Assembly: GCA_902388455.1 (NCBI GenBank)
Contig: CABMPD010000016.1
Coordinates: 5,265 to 69,264, forward strand
DNA: 64,000 nt
Direction: 5' to 3'
From: an uncultured Alistipes sp.
GTDB lineage: Bacteria > Bacteroidota > Bacteroidia > Bacteroidales > UBA932
Position 1 is the stretch's first letter; each line of letters starts with the position of its first letter. The translations under genes and the position numbers were made by a program. The notes below the pieces were generated by a model that was given only the letters and a program-made list of their open reading frames with translations, was not told the DNA's origin and made no database searches. Positions 51,147 through 59,480 of this stretch are shown one piece after another.

Positions 51147-52364
51147 TTAGAAGTTCATTTTTGCCTTGATTTCCTCGGGAATGGCGTTCTTGTTGACCAT
51201 GATGTCCATAGTCTTGTATCTTACGTAAGCCTCGGATACATACCAGATTCCGTGGTACTTACCTGCATCACCCCAGGAATTCTTGACCATGTAGTATTTC
51301 TTTCCGGTCTGGTCCTTGGCGATACCGAAGATCTGCATGCCGTGGTCATCGGTGGTCTGGTAGTTGTCATAGCCTTCCTGACGCATTTCCTGGGTAATCT
51401 CCAGCTCGGGGCAGGGAGCCTGGAATGCAATGGCGTAGGGGTTGCTTCTTTCAGCTCCGATCCAGCGGGCCTGGTCTGAGCCGACTTCCTTGATTTCGGC
51501 CTCGAGGGCTGCATAATCGGGTACGATTCCGAGGCCGTCGCGGTTGAAGCCTGTCTCGCTGACGTCAGCTGCCCAAGCTACGGTATAGCCGTTCTCAATG
51601 GCGTTGTCGATGATGGCCACAAGGTCATCGATGGGTACGTTCATGGAGGACTCCCAGAGCCAGTTGTCGGGTACCTCGATGATCATCTTCTCATAGAAGG
51701 GCTTGTGTGTCCAGGATGTGAGGTCGATGTAGTCGTCCAGATTGATGCCCAGGGACTCCATGTAGGTGTGGGGGTTGTACTCCTTGCCATTTACTGTGAA
51801 AGTCTCGGGGCACTCGCCGAGGTAAGCGTCCAGAATGCCCTTGAATCCGTTTTTCCAAGCGGTGGAGAGGGTGCGGTTGGGATTGCTTACGATCACGTCG
51901 AGGTATGCCTTCAGTACGCCGTCAAGCTCACCGTGACGATGAGAGTCAGTACCGTAATTGAGTCCTTCCATCTCCCACTCGGGTACGATGCCGTAGTTCT
52001 TGAGGCCATAGAGCACGTTGCCGAACGAGCTGCCCTGACCGAAGTTCAGGACGCCGTGGAGCCTTACGTACTTCTCGCCTTTCTCCTGGTAGGAGTTGTG
52101 GACGATAAACATCTCGGAGAGATTCAGCGAGTCGGTGTAGCCGTTACGGAGTATCTCGGACTCGAAGAATGAAAGTGCCGAGAAGCACCAGCATGTACCG
52201 GAGCTGCTCTGGTTCTTGATGGAGGTGATGGGAACCTCGATAACGGTCTCGAACTGATATCCTTCAGGCTGAGCCGGCTCTTTCTTGTTCTTCTTCTGTG
52301 CGGAGAGAACGGGAGAAATCATGCAGCAGATGCATAAAGCTGTGATAATGTGTTTGATTGACAT
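51147..52364 (-). CDS. Secreted C1-family (bleomycin hydrolase-like) peptidase, copy 2
   Basis: A 405-aa paralogue of the following gene, separated from it by 20 bases. The signal peptide (MSIKHIITALCICCMISPVLSAQ) carries several cysteines but no clear lipobox at its end. The catalytic residues are Cys58 in SSGTCWCFSAL, His in TTDDHGMQIFGIA and Asn in VKNSWGDAG. Compared with copy 1 there is an extra insert between the VAWAADVSETGF region and the TTDDH block. Tandem duplication followed by divergence is the simplest explanation. Confidence 0.88.
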   Translation of the reverse strand: MSIKHIITALCICCMISPVLSAQKKNKKEPAQPEGYQFETVIEVPITSIKNQSSSGTCWCFSALSFFESEILRNGYTDSLNLSEMFIVHNSYQEKGEKYVRLHGVLNFGQGSSFGNVLYGLKNYGIVPEWEMEGLNYGTDSHRHGELDGVLKAYLDVIVSNPNRTLSTAWKNGFKGILDAYLGECPETFTVNGKEYNPHTYMESLGINLDDYIDLTSWTHKPFYEKMIIEVPDNWLWESSMNVPIDDLVAIIDNAIENGYTVAWAADVSETGFNRDGLGIVPDYAALEAEIKEVGSDQARWIGAERSNPYAIAFQAPCPELEITQEMRQEGYDNYQTTDDHGMQIFGIAKDQTGKKYYMVKNSWGDAGKYHGIWYVSEAYVRYKTMDIMVNKNAIPEEIKAKMNF

Positions 52365-52393
52365 GGTATTAAAGATTAATTATTAGTTGAGTT

Positions 52394-53032
52394 TTATGGA
52401 ATGTCGAGGTATTTGTGGGTCTGAAGGGATATCCTCCATTCGGGATGCTCCTTGACGTATTCTATTATAATAGGAGATGCGCTCTGCCGCCTTCCCCACT
52501 CGGGCTGCAGCAGCAGGATGCACTGCCGGCTGACTGACTTTCTGACGTTCCCGGCCCAGTCCAGATCCGTCCTGTCACCTGTCACAATCTTCAGTTCATG
52601 GGCCTTTTCCAGCACTTCCCTCAGGGGAGGACAATGCTTCTTGGGAGACACGCATATCCAGTCAAAATCCCCGCTGAGCGGACTTGTCCCGGATGTCTCC
52701 AGGAAAATGTTGTATCCCCTTGCTCTCAATTCCGCGCATAGCGGTCCGAGCGGATGGAGGAGCGGTTCCCCTCCGGTGATGACTACGTTGATGGCGGGGG
52801 ATGCCGCTATTTCATTGACAATTGAACTGATACTCCGCATGGGATGCCGCCAGGCGTCCCATGTGGAGGGTGAGTCGCACCACGGGCAGCGGACATTGCA
52901 CCCGCCGAGGCGGACGAACCACGCTGCCTTGCCGGTATTTGCCCCTTCTCCCTGAATGGAATAGAAGGATTCGACGACCGGCAGGAAAGTGCCGTCGGGG
53001 GGAGTGGGGAAGGTGTTGCTGACGCTGTTCAT
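52394..53032 (-). CDS. queE: 7-carboxy-7-deazaguanine synthase
   Basis: Radical SAM enzyme of queuosine/7-deazaguanine synthesis, converting CPH4 to CDG. The 212-aa protein has SIQGEGANTGKAAWFVRLGGC at the N-terminus with the compact cluster motif CNVRCPWC (Cx3Cx2C), followed by VVITGGEPLL and a C-terminal LLLQPEW segment. A TTG 10 codons upstream is rejected because it lies inside the promoter element. No queC or queD is adjacent. Use in tRNA queuosine is the default reading. Confidence 0.93.
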   Translation of the reverse strand: MNSVSNTFPTPPDGTFLPVVESFYSIQGEGANTGKAAWFVRLGGCNVRCPWCDSPSTWDAWRHPMRSISSIVNEIAASPAINVVITGGEPLLHPLGPLCAELRARGYNIFLETSGTSPLSGDFDWICVSPKKHCPPLREVLEKAHELKIVTGDRTDLDWAGNVRKSVSRQCILLLQPEWGRRQSASPIIIEYVKEHPEWRISLQTHKYLDIP

Positions 53033-53059
53033 TGTCTTGCAGGCGGAATTTAACGGGAA

Positions 53060-53067
53060 CAAATATA
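53060..53067 (-). promoter_or_regulatory. Promoter -7 element for queE
   Basis: TATATTTG on the minus strand, 27 bases before the chosen ATG. Confidence 0.65.
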
Positions 53068-53156
53068 AGTAAATTCAGGGAAAAATATGTCACTCTGTCA
53101 GAAAAATTAGAACGGCAGAATTTTTGTGTAATCCTGTATTCAAAAGGAGAAAAGTT

Positions 53157-55325
53157 ATGAATAATATGAATTACCCACAGAACAATAACAACAAGGAGTT
53201 CCTCGAGCGGTACGCGGTCAATCTGAACCAGCGGGCCCGTGAGGGGAAGCTCGATCCTGTCATCGGCAGGGATGAGGAGATCCGCAGGGTACTCCAGATT
53301 CTGAGCCGTAGGACGAAGAACAACCCTATTCTGGTCGGAGAACCGGGGGTCGGCAAGACGGCTATCTCGGAGGGCATTGCCGAGAGGATAGTCAGTCAGG
53401 ACGTGCCGGAGAACTTGAAGACCAAGGAAATCTATTCACTGGACATGGGTGCGCTCGTGGCCGGTGCCAAATATCAGGGCGAGTTTGAGGAAAGGCTGAA
53501 GGGAGTGGTCAACGCCGTCATAGAAAGTCAGGGCGAGATCATCCTGTTCATCGACGAGATACACACTCTGGTCGGTGCCGGACGTTCGTCAGGCGCGATG
53601 GATGCGGCCAATATCCTGAAGCCGGCCCTTGCCCGTGGAGAACTGAGGGCCATCGGCTCCACCACCATCGAGGAGTACCGCAAGTACTTCGAGGAGGACA
53701 AGGCCCTGGAGCGCCGTTTCCAGATGGTCATGGTGGACGAGCCTACCCCGGCCGAGTCCATCTCGATTCTCAGGGGACTGAAAGAGAAGTACGAGAACCA
53801 CCACAAGGTGCATATCGACGATGACGCCATCATCGCTGCAGTGGAACTCTCGCACAGGTACATTACCAACCGTTTCCTCCCGGACAAGGCCATCGACCTC
53901 ATCGACGAGGCCGCCTCGAAGCTGCGTCTGGAGATGAACTCGGTGCCTGACCCTATCGACGAGCTTAATCGTAAGATACGGCAGTTGGAGATTGAGCGGG
54001 AGGCCATCAAACGCGAGGGCCGTTCGCCCAAACTGGACGAGATACAGGCTTCCATCAAGGAGGCCAAGGAGCAGCTCGACGAGCTTAACCGCAGGTGGAA
54101 GGTGGAGAAGGACCTGCTGGCCCGTATATCCCAGAAGCGTGCGGACATCGAGCAGTACAGGTTCCAGGCCGACGAGGCCGAGCGCAGCGGTGATTACGGT
54201 CGCGTGGCCGAGCTGCGATACGGCAAGATAGCCTCGGCCCAGAAGGAAATAGACGAGCTTACGGCACAGAAGGCCGCCAATCCGGACCCGCTGATCAACG
54301 AGTCCGTGGAGCCGGAGGACATAGCCGAGATAGTCTCCAAATGGACCGGCATACCGGTGACCCGTATGCTTGAGAGCGAGAAGATCAAGCTCCTGCACAT
54401 GGAGGACATGCTGCACAGGAGGGTAGTGGGTCAGGACGAGGCCGTGCGTGCCGTGGCCGACGCAGTGCGCCGCAGCCGTGCCGGACTGCAGAACGAGAAG
54501 AGGCCTATCGGCTCGTTCATGTTTCTCGGTACCACCGGTGTCGGTAAGACCGAGCTGGCCAAGGCCCTGGCCGAGGCCCTGTTCAACGACGAGAACATGA
54601 TGACCCGTATCGATATGAGTGAGTACCAGGAAAGGCACAGTGTCTCCCGTCTGGTCGGCGCGCCTCCGGGATATGTCGGATATGACGAGGGCGGTCAGCT
54701 CACCGAGGCCGTGCGGCGCAAGCCCTACTCGGTCATCCTGCTGGACGAGATAGAGAAGGCCCACCCGGATGTGTTCAACATCCTGCTGCAGGTGCTGGAC
54801 GACGGCCGTCTGACCGACAACAAGGGCCGGACGGTGGACTTCAAGAACACGATTCTGATCATGACCTCCAATGTGGGAGCCGAGGTGATACAGGAGTACA
54901 TGCAGCGCATCGAGCACATCGATGACAAGGCTTCCAGGTCTGATGTTCTGGAGGAGTGCCGCAGGGCCGTCATCGACATTCTCAAGAAGAGCATGCGTCC
55001 GGAGTTCATCAACCGTATCGATGAGATCATCATGTTCGAGCCTCTGACCCGCAAGGACATACTCGGCATCCTGAACCTCCAGTTGAACGCTCTGAGGAAG
55101 AAGATGGAGGAGCACGGCATCTCGATAGACTTCAGCCAGAAGTTCATCGACTACATGTCCGAGAAGGGCTATGACCCGGCCTACGGTGCCCGTCCCATCA
55201 AGCGTATCCTTCAGCGCGAGCTGGTCAACATGCTGGCCAAGGCCCTTATTGAAGGTTCGATATCGAAGGACAGACCGGTACAGGTTGACGTTTCCGGTGA
55301 TCAGATAGTCATTACTTCTAAATAG
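53157..55325 (+). CDS. clpB: ClpB-type disaggregase lacking the N-terminal domain
   Basis: Hexameric AAA+ chaperone that, with DnaK, resolubilises aggregates. The 722-aa protein begins directly at the first AAA+ module ([28 protein letters not shown]) after a short Asn-rich leader. The usual ~145-residue Clp-N domain is absent; family length is about 860 aa. Walker A motifs are GEPGVGKT and GTTGVGKT, the pore loop is [13 protein letters not shown], and a coiled-coil M domain lies between the modules (about residues 390-520 of the full-length family). The start ATG has an AAAGGAG Shine-Dalgarno sequence at 53143-53149, rare in this window. Confidence 0.93.
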   Translation: MNNMNYPQNNNNKEFLERYAVNLNQRAREGKLDPVIGRDEEIRRVLQILSRRTKNNPILVGEPGVGKTAISEGIAERIVSQDVPENLKTKEIYSLDMGALVAGAKYQGEFEERLKGVVNAVIESQGEIILFIDEIHTLVGAGRSSGAMDAANILKPALARGELRAIGSTTIEEYRKYFEEDKALERRFQMVMVDEPTPAESISILRGLKEKYENHHKVHIDDDAIIAAVELSHRYITNRFLPDKAIDLIDEAASKLRLEMNSVPDPIDELNRKIRQLEIEREAIKREGRSPKLDEIQASIKEAKEQLDELNRRWKVEKDLLARISQKRADIEQYRFQADEAERSGDYGRVAELRYGKIASAQKEIDELTAQKAANPDPLINESVEPEDIAEIVSKWTGIPVTRMLESEKIKLLHMEDMLHRRVVGQDEAVRAVADAVRRSRAGLQNEKRPIGSFMFLGTTGVGKTELAKALAEALFNDENMMTRIDMSEYQERHSVSRLVGAPPGYVGYDEGGQLTEAVRRKPYSVILLDEIEKAHPDVFNILLQVLDDGRLTDNKGRTVDFKNTILIMTSNVGAEVIQEYMQRIEHIDDKASRSDVLEECRRAVIDILKKSMRPEFINRIDEIIMFEPLTRKDILGILNLQLNALRKKMEEHGISIDFSQKFIDYMSEKGYDPAYGARPIKRILQRELVNMLAKALIEGSISKDRPVQVDVSGDQIVITSK

Positions 55326-55345
55326 TACAACCATTCTGGGATTTT

Positions 55346-55386
55346 AAATTCCGTGGGACAATAACAAGTCCTGCGGGATTTTTATT
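55346..55386 (+). terminator. Intrinsic terminator after clpB
   Basis: AAATTCCGTGGGAC and GTCCTGCGGGATTT can form a continuous 14-bp stem (three G-U pairs) around an 8-base loop, followed by T-rich sequence. Confidence 0.85.
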
Positions 55387-55399
55387 TAGGAATTATTGT

Positions 55400-55407
55400 T
55401 AAATTCG
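55400..55407 (+). promoter_or_regulatory. Possible promoter -7 element abutting the TPR/HTH-like gene
   Basis: TAAATTCG differs at one core position from TAnnTTTG and ends 4 bases before the GTG start. Confidence 0.4.
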
Positions 55408-55411
55408 GGGC

Positions 55412-56878
55412 GTGAAAATAAGAATCGACATATTCCGGCTGGCAGTGGCTGCTCTTGCGGCTGCCGTTATTATCTACGGACTTTCCTGCTCTTCCGGCAA
55501 CGGAAAGGCCACGCCGCTGCTTGAGACTGCGGACTCGCTGATGGCCTCGGATCCTCAGGCTGCCAGACAGGTGCTTTCCTCAGTCGCAGACGGGAAGGAC
55601 ATCCGGATGAGCCGTGCCGAGAGGGCTTATTACCTGCTGCTTGTAGCTGAGGCTGATTATCTCTGCGGCGAGCCGATGATCAGGGATACGGCTGTGCATG
55701 AGGCGGTGGAGTTTTTCCGGGGCGAGGCTCATAAGAGGCTTTGCGCCCGGGCTCTGCTGATGCGGGCTGCGGTCCGGCAGGAGATGGCGGATACGCTGGC
55801 GGGGCTCGGGAGCTGGTGGAATGCACTTCCGGCTTCTGAAAGGGCAGGTGACGGTGAGTCGATGCGGCTGCTGCGCTCAGTCGTGGGCAGTATGTACACT
55901 CTGATGCCGGATTGCGGTGCGGAGCAATATGCCGCTGCGCTGGACAGCCTTGAGCGGAGAACCGGTGTGGAGGAGGCGGCTGAGGTATATCTGTCATTGG
56001 CCCGCGGATTATTCAGCTATGCAGCGGGACAGGCTGCTGACGATATTGCTCTCGGTATGAGGCTCGCCCGAGAGGAGGGAGACGGAAGGGCTTTGACTCT
56101 AGGGGAGGAATTGCTCGGGAAGCAGTCCGTCATTATGGGCGGGACGTATGTCGGGAACCGTGCAGATGCGGAGGCTCTTCGGCTCGCCGGGCTGATACTT
56201 GAGAATGAGTCGCTGCGCTTGCAGTCGGCGGAGGCACGTCTGCAGGTGATGGCCCTTGTGCTTGTGCTGGCGGCAGTGCTTGCCGTGGTGCTTGCCGAGG
56301 CCGGGATTCTGTGGCTCAGGGTGCGGAGGCTCAGATTGGAGAATTGTGCTCTGAAAGCGTCTATCGAGACCTTTGGCACTGTTTCTGAAGCGATTGCCGG
56401 ATCATCCGGGGACGCGGAGCAAAGAACAGGGTGCTGTGGCGGGGAAGCCACGGGTGGAGAGGCCGGGACAGAGGCAGGTGCTGAAATCCAGTCGGTTCTG
56501 CGCGATATGGTGGCACTCATCGGCGAGATGAACGAGGCCTGCGGCCGGGATGGTGACGGAAGCGCCTCTACCGTTGACATCCGGAAGATGCTCGACCGCT
56601 ATTTCCCCGAAGAAGAGGTGCATAACCGCATCCGGAGGATATGCGACCTGCTGTATCCCGGGGTACTTTCCGAGATAGAACGCGAACATCCGTCCCTTAC
56701 CCTCAACGACCTCCTGCTCATTGCCTTGATGGCCTGCGGCTTCCCCACCGGAGCCATCTGCGCCGTCCGCCGTCTCAACGTGCATTCGCTCAATGTCCAG
56801 AAGACCCGTACTGCCCGGAAGATTGCTCCGGGGCTGCGCCTTTCCGATTTTGTTGCGCATAATTTTCCTAGAAAGTAA
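55412..56878 (+). CDS. Membrane-anchored TPR-like protein with C-terminal HTH-like region
   Basis: A 488-aa protein beginning with GTG. The N-terminus is a signal/anchor with a possible lipobox (Cys26, IYGLSC). Residues about 35-270 form TPR-like helical pairs (ETADSLMASDPQAARQVLSSV, AYYLLLVAEADYLCGE). A second hydrophobic helix lies at about 277-302, and a low-complexity Gly/Ala/Glu linker follows. The C-terminal 100 residues contain LTLNDLLLIALMACGFPTGAICAVRRLNVHSLNVQKTRT, which looks like a helix-turn-helix. This plan resembles Bacteroidota TPR membrane regulators. A direct regulatory role for the downstream permease is inferred only from proximity. Confidence 0.68.
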   Translation: MKIRIDIFRLAVAALAAAVIIYGLSCSSGNGKATPLLETADSLMASDPQAARQVLSSVADGKDIRMSRAERAYYLLLVAEADYLCGEPMIRDTAVHEAVEFFRGEAHKRLCARALLMRAAVRQEMADTLAGLGSWWNALPASERAGDGESMRLLRSVVGSMYTLMPDCGAEQYAAALDSLERRTGVEEAAEVYLSLARGLFSYAAGQAADDIALGMRLAREEGDGRALTLGEELLGKQSVIMGGTYVGNRADAEALRLAGLILENESLRLQSAEARLQVMALVLVLAAVLAVVLAEAGILWLRVRRLRLENCALKASIETFGTVSEAIAGSSGDAEQRTGCCGGEATGGEAGTEAGAEIQSVLRDMVALIGEMNEACGRDGDGSASTVDIRKMLDRYFPEEEVHNRIRRICDLLYPGVLSEIEREHPSLTLNDLLLIALMACGFPTGAICAVRRLNVHSLNVQKTRTARKIAPGLRLSDFVAHNFPRK

Positions 56879-57027
56879 ATATTTTCAGGTCAGCATTGCA
56901 GTTTTCTCATACTTCATTTCTGCTGTTCGTCCGGCTGTAAGCGGTGTTGGCATTGATGCTGACAAAATGTAAGTCAGCATCAGTTGGAAATCAGTGAGTT
57001 GCGCGAGCCTTGCTAACTGCCCGGATA

Positions 57028-57059
57028 TTTGGAGAGAGGCATTTTCCGTGTTATGTTTG
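57028..57059 (+). promoter_or_regulatory. Promoter for the FtsX-type permease gene
   Basis: TTTG (57028-57031), a 20-base spacer and TATGTTTG (57052-57059) match both consensus boxes. The -7 box ends 4 bases before the ATG. The rest of the 185-base gap downstream of the TPR gene shows no hairpin I could support. Confidence 0.65.
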
Positions 57060-57063
57060 CGGT

Positions 57064-59451
57064 ATGAAGAATCTGGAAATTGCAATGAGACTGCTGCGGC
57101 GGCACGTGTCGCTGCGGATGGTCAATCTGGCGGGGCTGTCGGTGGTGCTCGCCTCGCTGCTTGTCTCGGTGAACTATATCCGGCGGGAATTGAGCTGGGA
57201 CAGGTACAATGGGAATGCTGACCGTATCGTCCGGCTGACTCTGGCCTCGGAGGGGGAACAGGTGGACGGAAGGGTATGGGGCAATATGACGGACGACCCT
57301 ATCCGCCAGATACCGGAGGTCAGGGCCATCGCCAAACTGCACGAGGTGTATCGGCCGGACTTGAAATATCAGGGTACGTACCTGACAGCTGAGGAAAAGG
57401 TATTCCGTGTCAATAGGGATTTTCTCGGGACATTCGACCTGGAGATGGTGGAGGGCGGAACGGCCGCGGGTGCGCTGGAGGCTGCCGGTCAGGTGATAAT
57501 CAGCGAGAGCCTGGCCCGGAAGTTGGCGGGAATGCAGGATATGGCGGGAGGTATCTTGGGGACTGACCTGGAAATCGAAGGTGTCCCGATGCAGATTACC
57601 GGTATTTATAAGGATATTCCGGAGACCTCGCACTGGAGAGGGGACGCGCTGATGCTCCTGCCAGAGGACATGAATACGTTCTGCTATACCTACCTGCTGC
57701 TTGTGGAGGGTAGTGACATAGCGGAGGTGGAGAGAATGATAACGGAACTGGTCAGCGGGATGACACCCGAGAATGCGGCTCCCCTCCGGGCCGGGCTCAT
57801 GCCCCTGACGGACATTCACCTGCACAGCCACAACCTACGGGAGCTGAGCGTCAACGGCAACATCGCCTATATCTGGCTGACCGTCGGGGCCAATGTCCTG
57901 CTGCTCGTGGTCGTGCTCTTCAACCTTTGGCTCAACGGCAGCCTCATTTTTTCCAGTAACCGGCGGTTCTACCAGCTCCTGCGCCTGCACGGGGCTCCGG
58001 CCTCGGAGATACTGAAGGATGAGGCGCTGCAGGCCCTGGTGCTGGCGGTGAGTGCAATAGTCATCGGCCTGGCTCTGGCCGCTGTGGTGTTCGGATACGG
58101 AGTGGTTCCGGGCAGGATGGAGTTTCTGCCGACCGCTCTCACATCCTTGATATTCGCAGCGGTGACTGTATCGGTGGCTCTCGTGCCGGCTGTCAGGAAC
58201 ATGGCCCTGACCCGCTTCCTGAATACCGGACATGGCAGCCGCCCTGTGCATTTTTCCTACGGCAATGTCCGCTGGATGCTGGCCGTGCAGTACGCGGTGG
58301 TGATTACCGTCCTGATTCTGGCGGTGGGTATCAGCCGGCAGATGAAGGTCATCGGAAGCGTGCAGACCGGAGGCGACGGGATCGGGGTGCTGGTGATGAG
58401 CGGGCTGCCGGAGAACGCCATGGGAAAATTTCCCCTGCTGCGGGAGCGTCTGGGCCGCAGTCCCCTGATCAAGGAGGTCACCACATCGTTCCAGTTGCCG
58501 GGCAATGCGATACGGGACCATGTAAGTGTGCGCAGGGGAGGCTCGACGGAGTGGGTGCAGGTGCCGGTGATGGTGGCCGGGGACGGATTCCTGTCATTTT
58601 ACGACATACCGATGGTGGCGGGCGGAGACTTCTCGCCGCTGGGATATGGTGTGGCGCAGGAGCAGGAGATGCTGCGGAATTTCTGGGCGACCGGCAGGTC
58701 CTCCGACCGCAGCGAGGAGTACATCATCAACCGCAAGGCTATGACGGCATTGGGATTCGGTACGCCGGAGGAGGCGGTCGGACAGCCGCTGGAGATAAGG
58801 CAGGGCGCGCTCGACTATATCAACAGCGGGATGATAGCCGGTGTCTCGGAGGACTACAGCTACACCGGTGTGTTCGAGGAGAGTCTGCCGCTGATCATGC
58901 TGCACCGCAACCTTTTCCAGTTCTGCCTGATGGTGCGTATAGACACATCTGATCCGGACGGGGCCATGCAGGCCCTCAGCGCGGCGTGGGCGGAGGTTTT
59001 TCCCGACCGCCAGAGCGACTTCGTGCCTCTTAGCAGCATATACAGGTCGCTGTACCGCAACGAGTTCAATGCCCGAAACCTCGTGCTGGTATTTACTCTC
59101 CTCTGCCTGATTATCGCGGACCTCGGCCTGATTATCTTCATGGCCTTTATTATCCGCCGCCGCACCAAGGAGATTGCTATCCGGAAGGTTAACGGGGCCA
59201 CTGCAGGCCTCATCGTCCGTATGCTCAACATCAACTTCATCTGCTACATCGCCATTGCTTTCGCCGTGGCCGTTCCGCTCTCCTGGCTCATCCTTCACGG
59301 CTGGCTCCGGCGCTTCGCCTACAGGACGACCATCGACTGGTGGATTTTCGCTGCCTCCGGAGCCGCCGTCCTGCTCATCTCCCTGCTGTCCGTCTCGCTG
59401 CAGAGCTGGCGGGCCGCGACCCTCAATCCTGCCCGGGGACTAAACAAATGA
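57064..59451 (+). CDS. FtsX/MacB-type ABC transporter permease
   Basis: A 795-aa permease built from two FtsX-like repeats. One TM lies near residues 20-38, followed by a MacB-type periplasmic domain (about 40-265). Three TMs and a further one (LAVQYAVVITVLILAVGIS) precede a second periplasmic domain, and a last group of three TMs follows (LVLVFTLLCLIIADLGLIIF to the C-terminus). The segment RRRTKEIAIRKVNGATAGLIV is the diagnostic FtsX coupling block. No ATPase gene is in the window, so its partner must be elsewhere. The start MKNLEIAMRLLRR fits the family. Confidence 0.88.
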   Translation: MKNLEIAMRLLRRHVSLRMVNLAGLSVVLASLLVSVNYIRRELSWDRYNGNADRIVRLTLASEGEQVDGRVWGNMTDDPIRQIPEVRAIAKLHEVYRPDLKYQGTYLTAEEKVFRVNRDFLGTFDLEMVEGGTAAGALEAAGQVIISESLARKLAGMQDMAGGILGTDLEIEGVPMQITGIYKDIPETSHWRGDALMLLPEDMNTFCYTYLLLVEGSDIAEVERMITELVSGMTPENAAPLRAGLMPLTDIHLHSHNLRELSVNGNIAYIWLTVGANVLLLVVVLFNLWLNGSLIFSSNRRFYQLLRLHGAPASEILKDEALQALVLAVSAIVIGLALAAVVFGYGVVPGRMEFLPTALTSLIFAAVTVSVALVPAVRNMALTRFLNTGHGSRPVHFSYGNVRWMLAVQYAVVITVLILAVGISRQMKVIGSVQTGGDGIGVLVMSGLPENAMGKFPLLRERLGRSPLIKEVTTSFQLPGNAIRDHVSVRRGGSTEWVQVPVMVAGDGFLSFYDIPMVAGGDFSPLGYGVAQEQEMLRNFWATGRSSDRSEEYIINRKAMTALGFGTPEEAVGQPLEIRQGALDYINSGMIAGVSEDYSYTGVFEESLPLIMLHRNLFQFCLMVRIDTSDPDGAMQALSAAWAEVFPDRQSDFVPLSSIYRSLYRNEFNARNLVLVFTLLCLIIADLGLIIFMAFIIRRRTKEIAIRKVNGATAGLIVRMLNINFICYIAIAFAVAVPLSWLILHGWLRRFAYRTTIDWWIFAASGAAVLLISLLSVSLQSWRAATLNPARGLNK

Positions 59452-59480
59452 ATACATTGACATTTAAAAGATATAGGATA

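Noticed and set aside
53102..53125. Inverted repeat upstream of clpB (AAAAATT-N10-AATTTTT) as a CIRCE/HrcA operator
   Set aside because: It does not resemble the CIRCE consensus TTAGCACTC-N9-GAGTGCTAA and is a simple AT-rich repeat; function cannot be supported.
53589..55334. A 581-codon open frame antisense to clpB
   Set aside because: It mirrors the clpB coding frame exactly; clpB has all AAA+ motifs and a good start, and the antisense product has repetitive His/Leu/Gly/Val composition with no domain. It is a by-product of codon bias.
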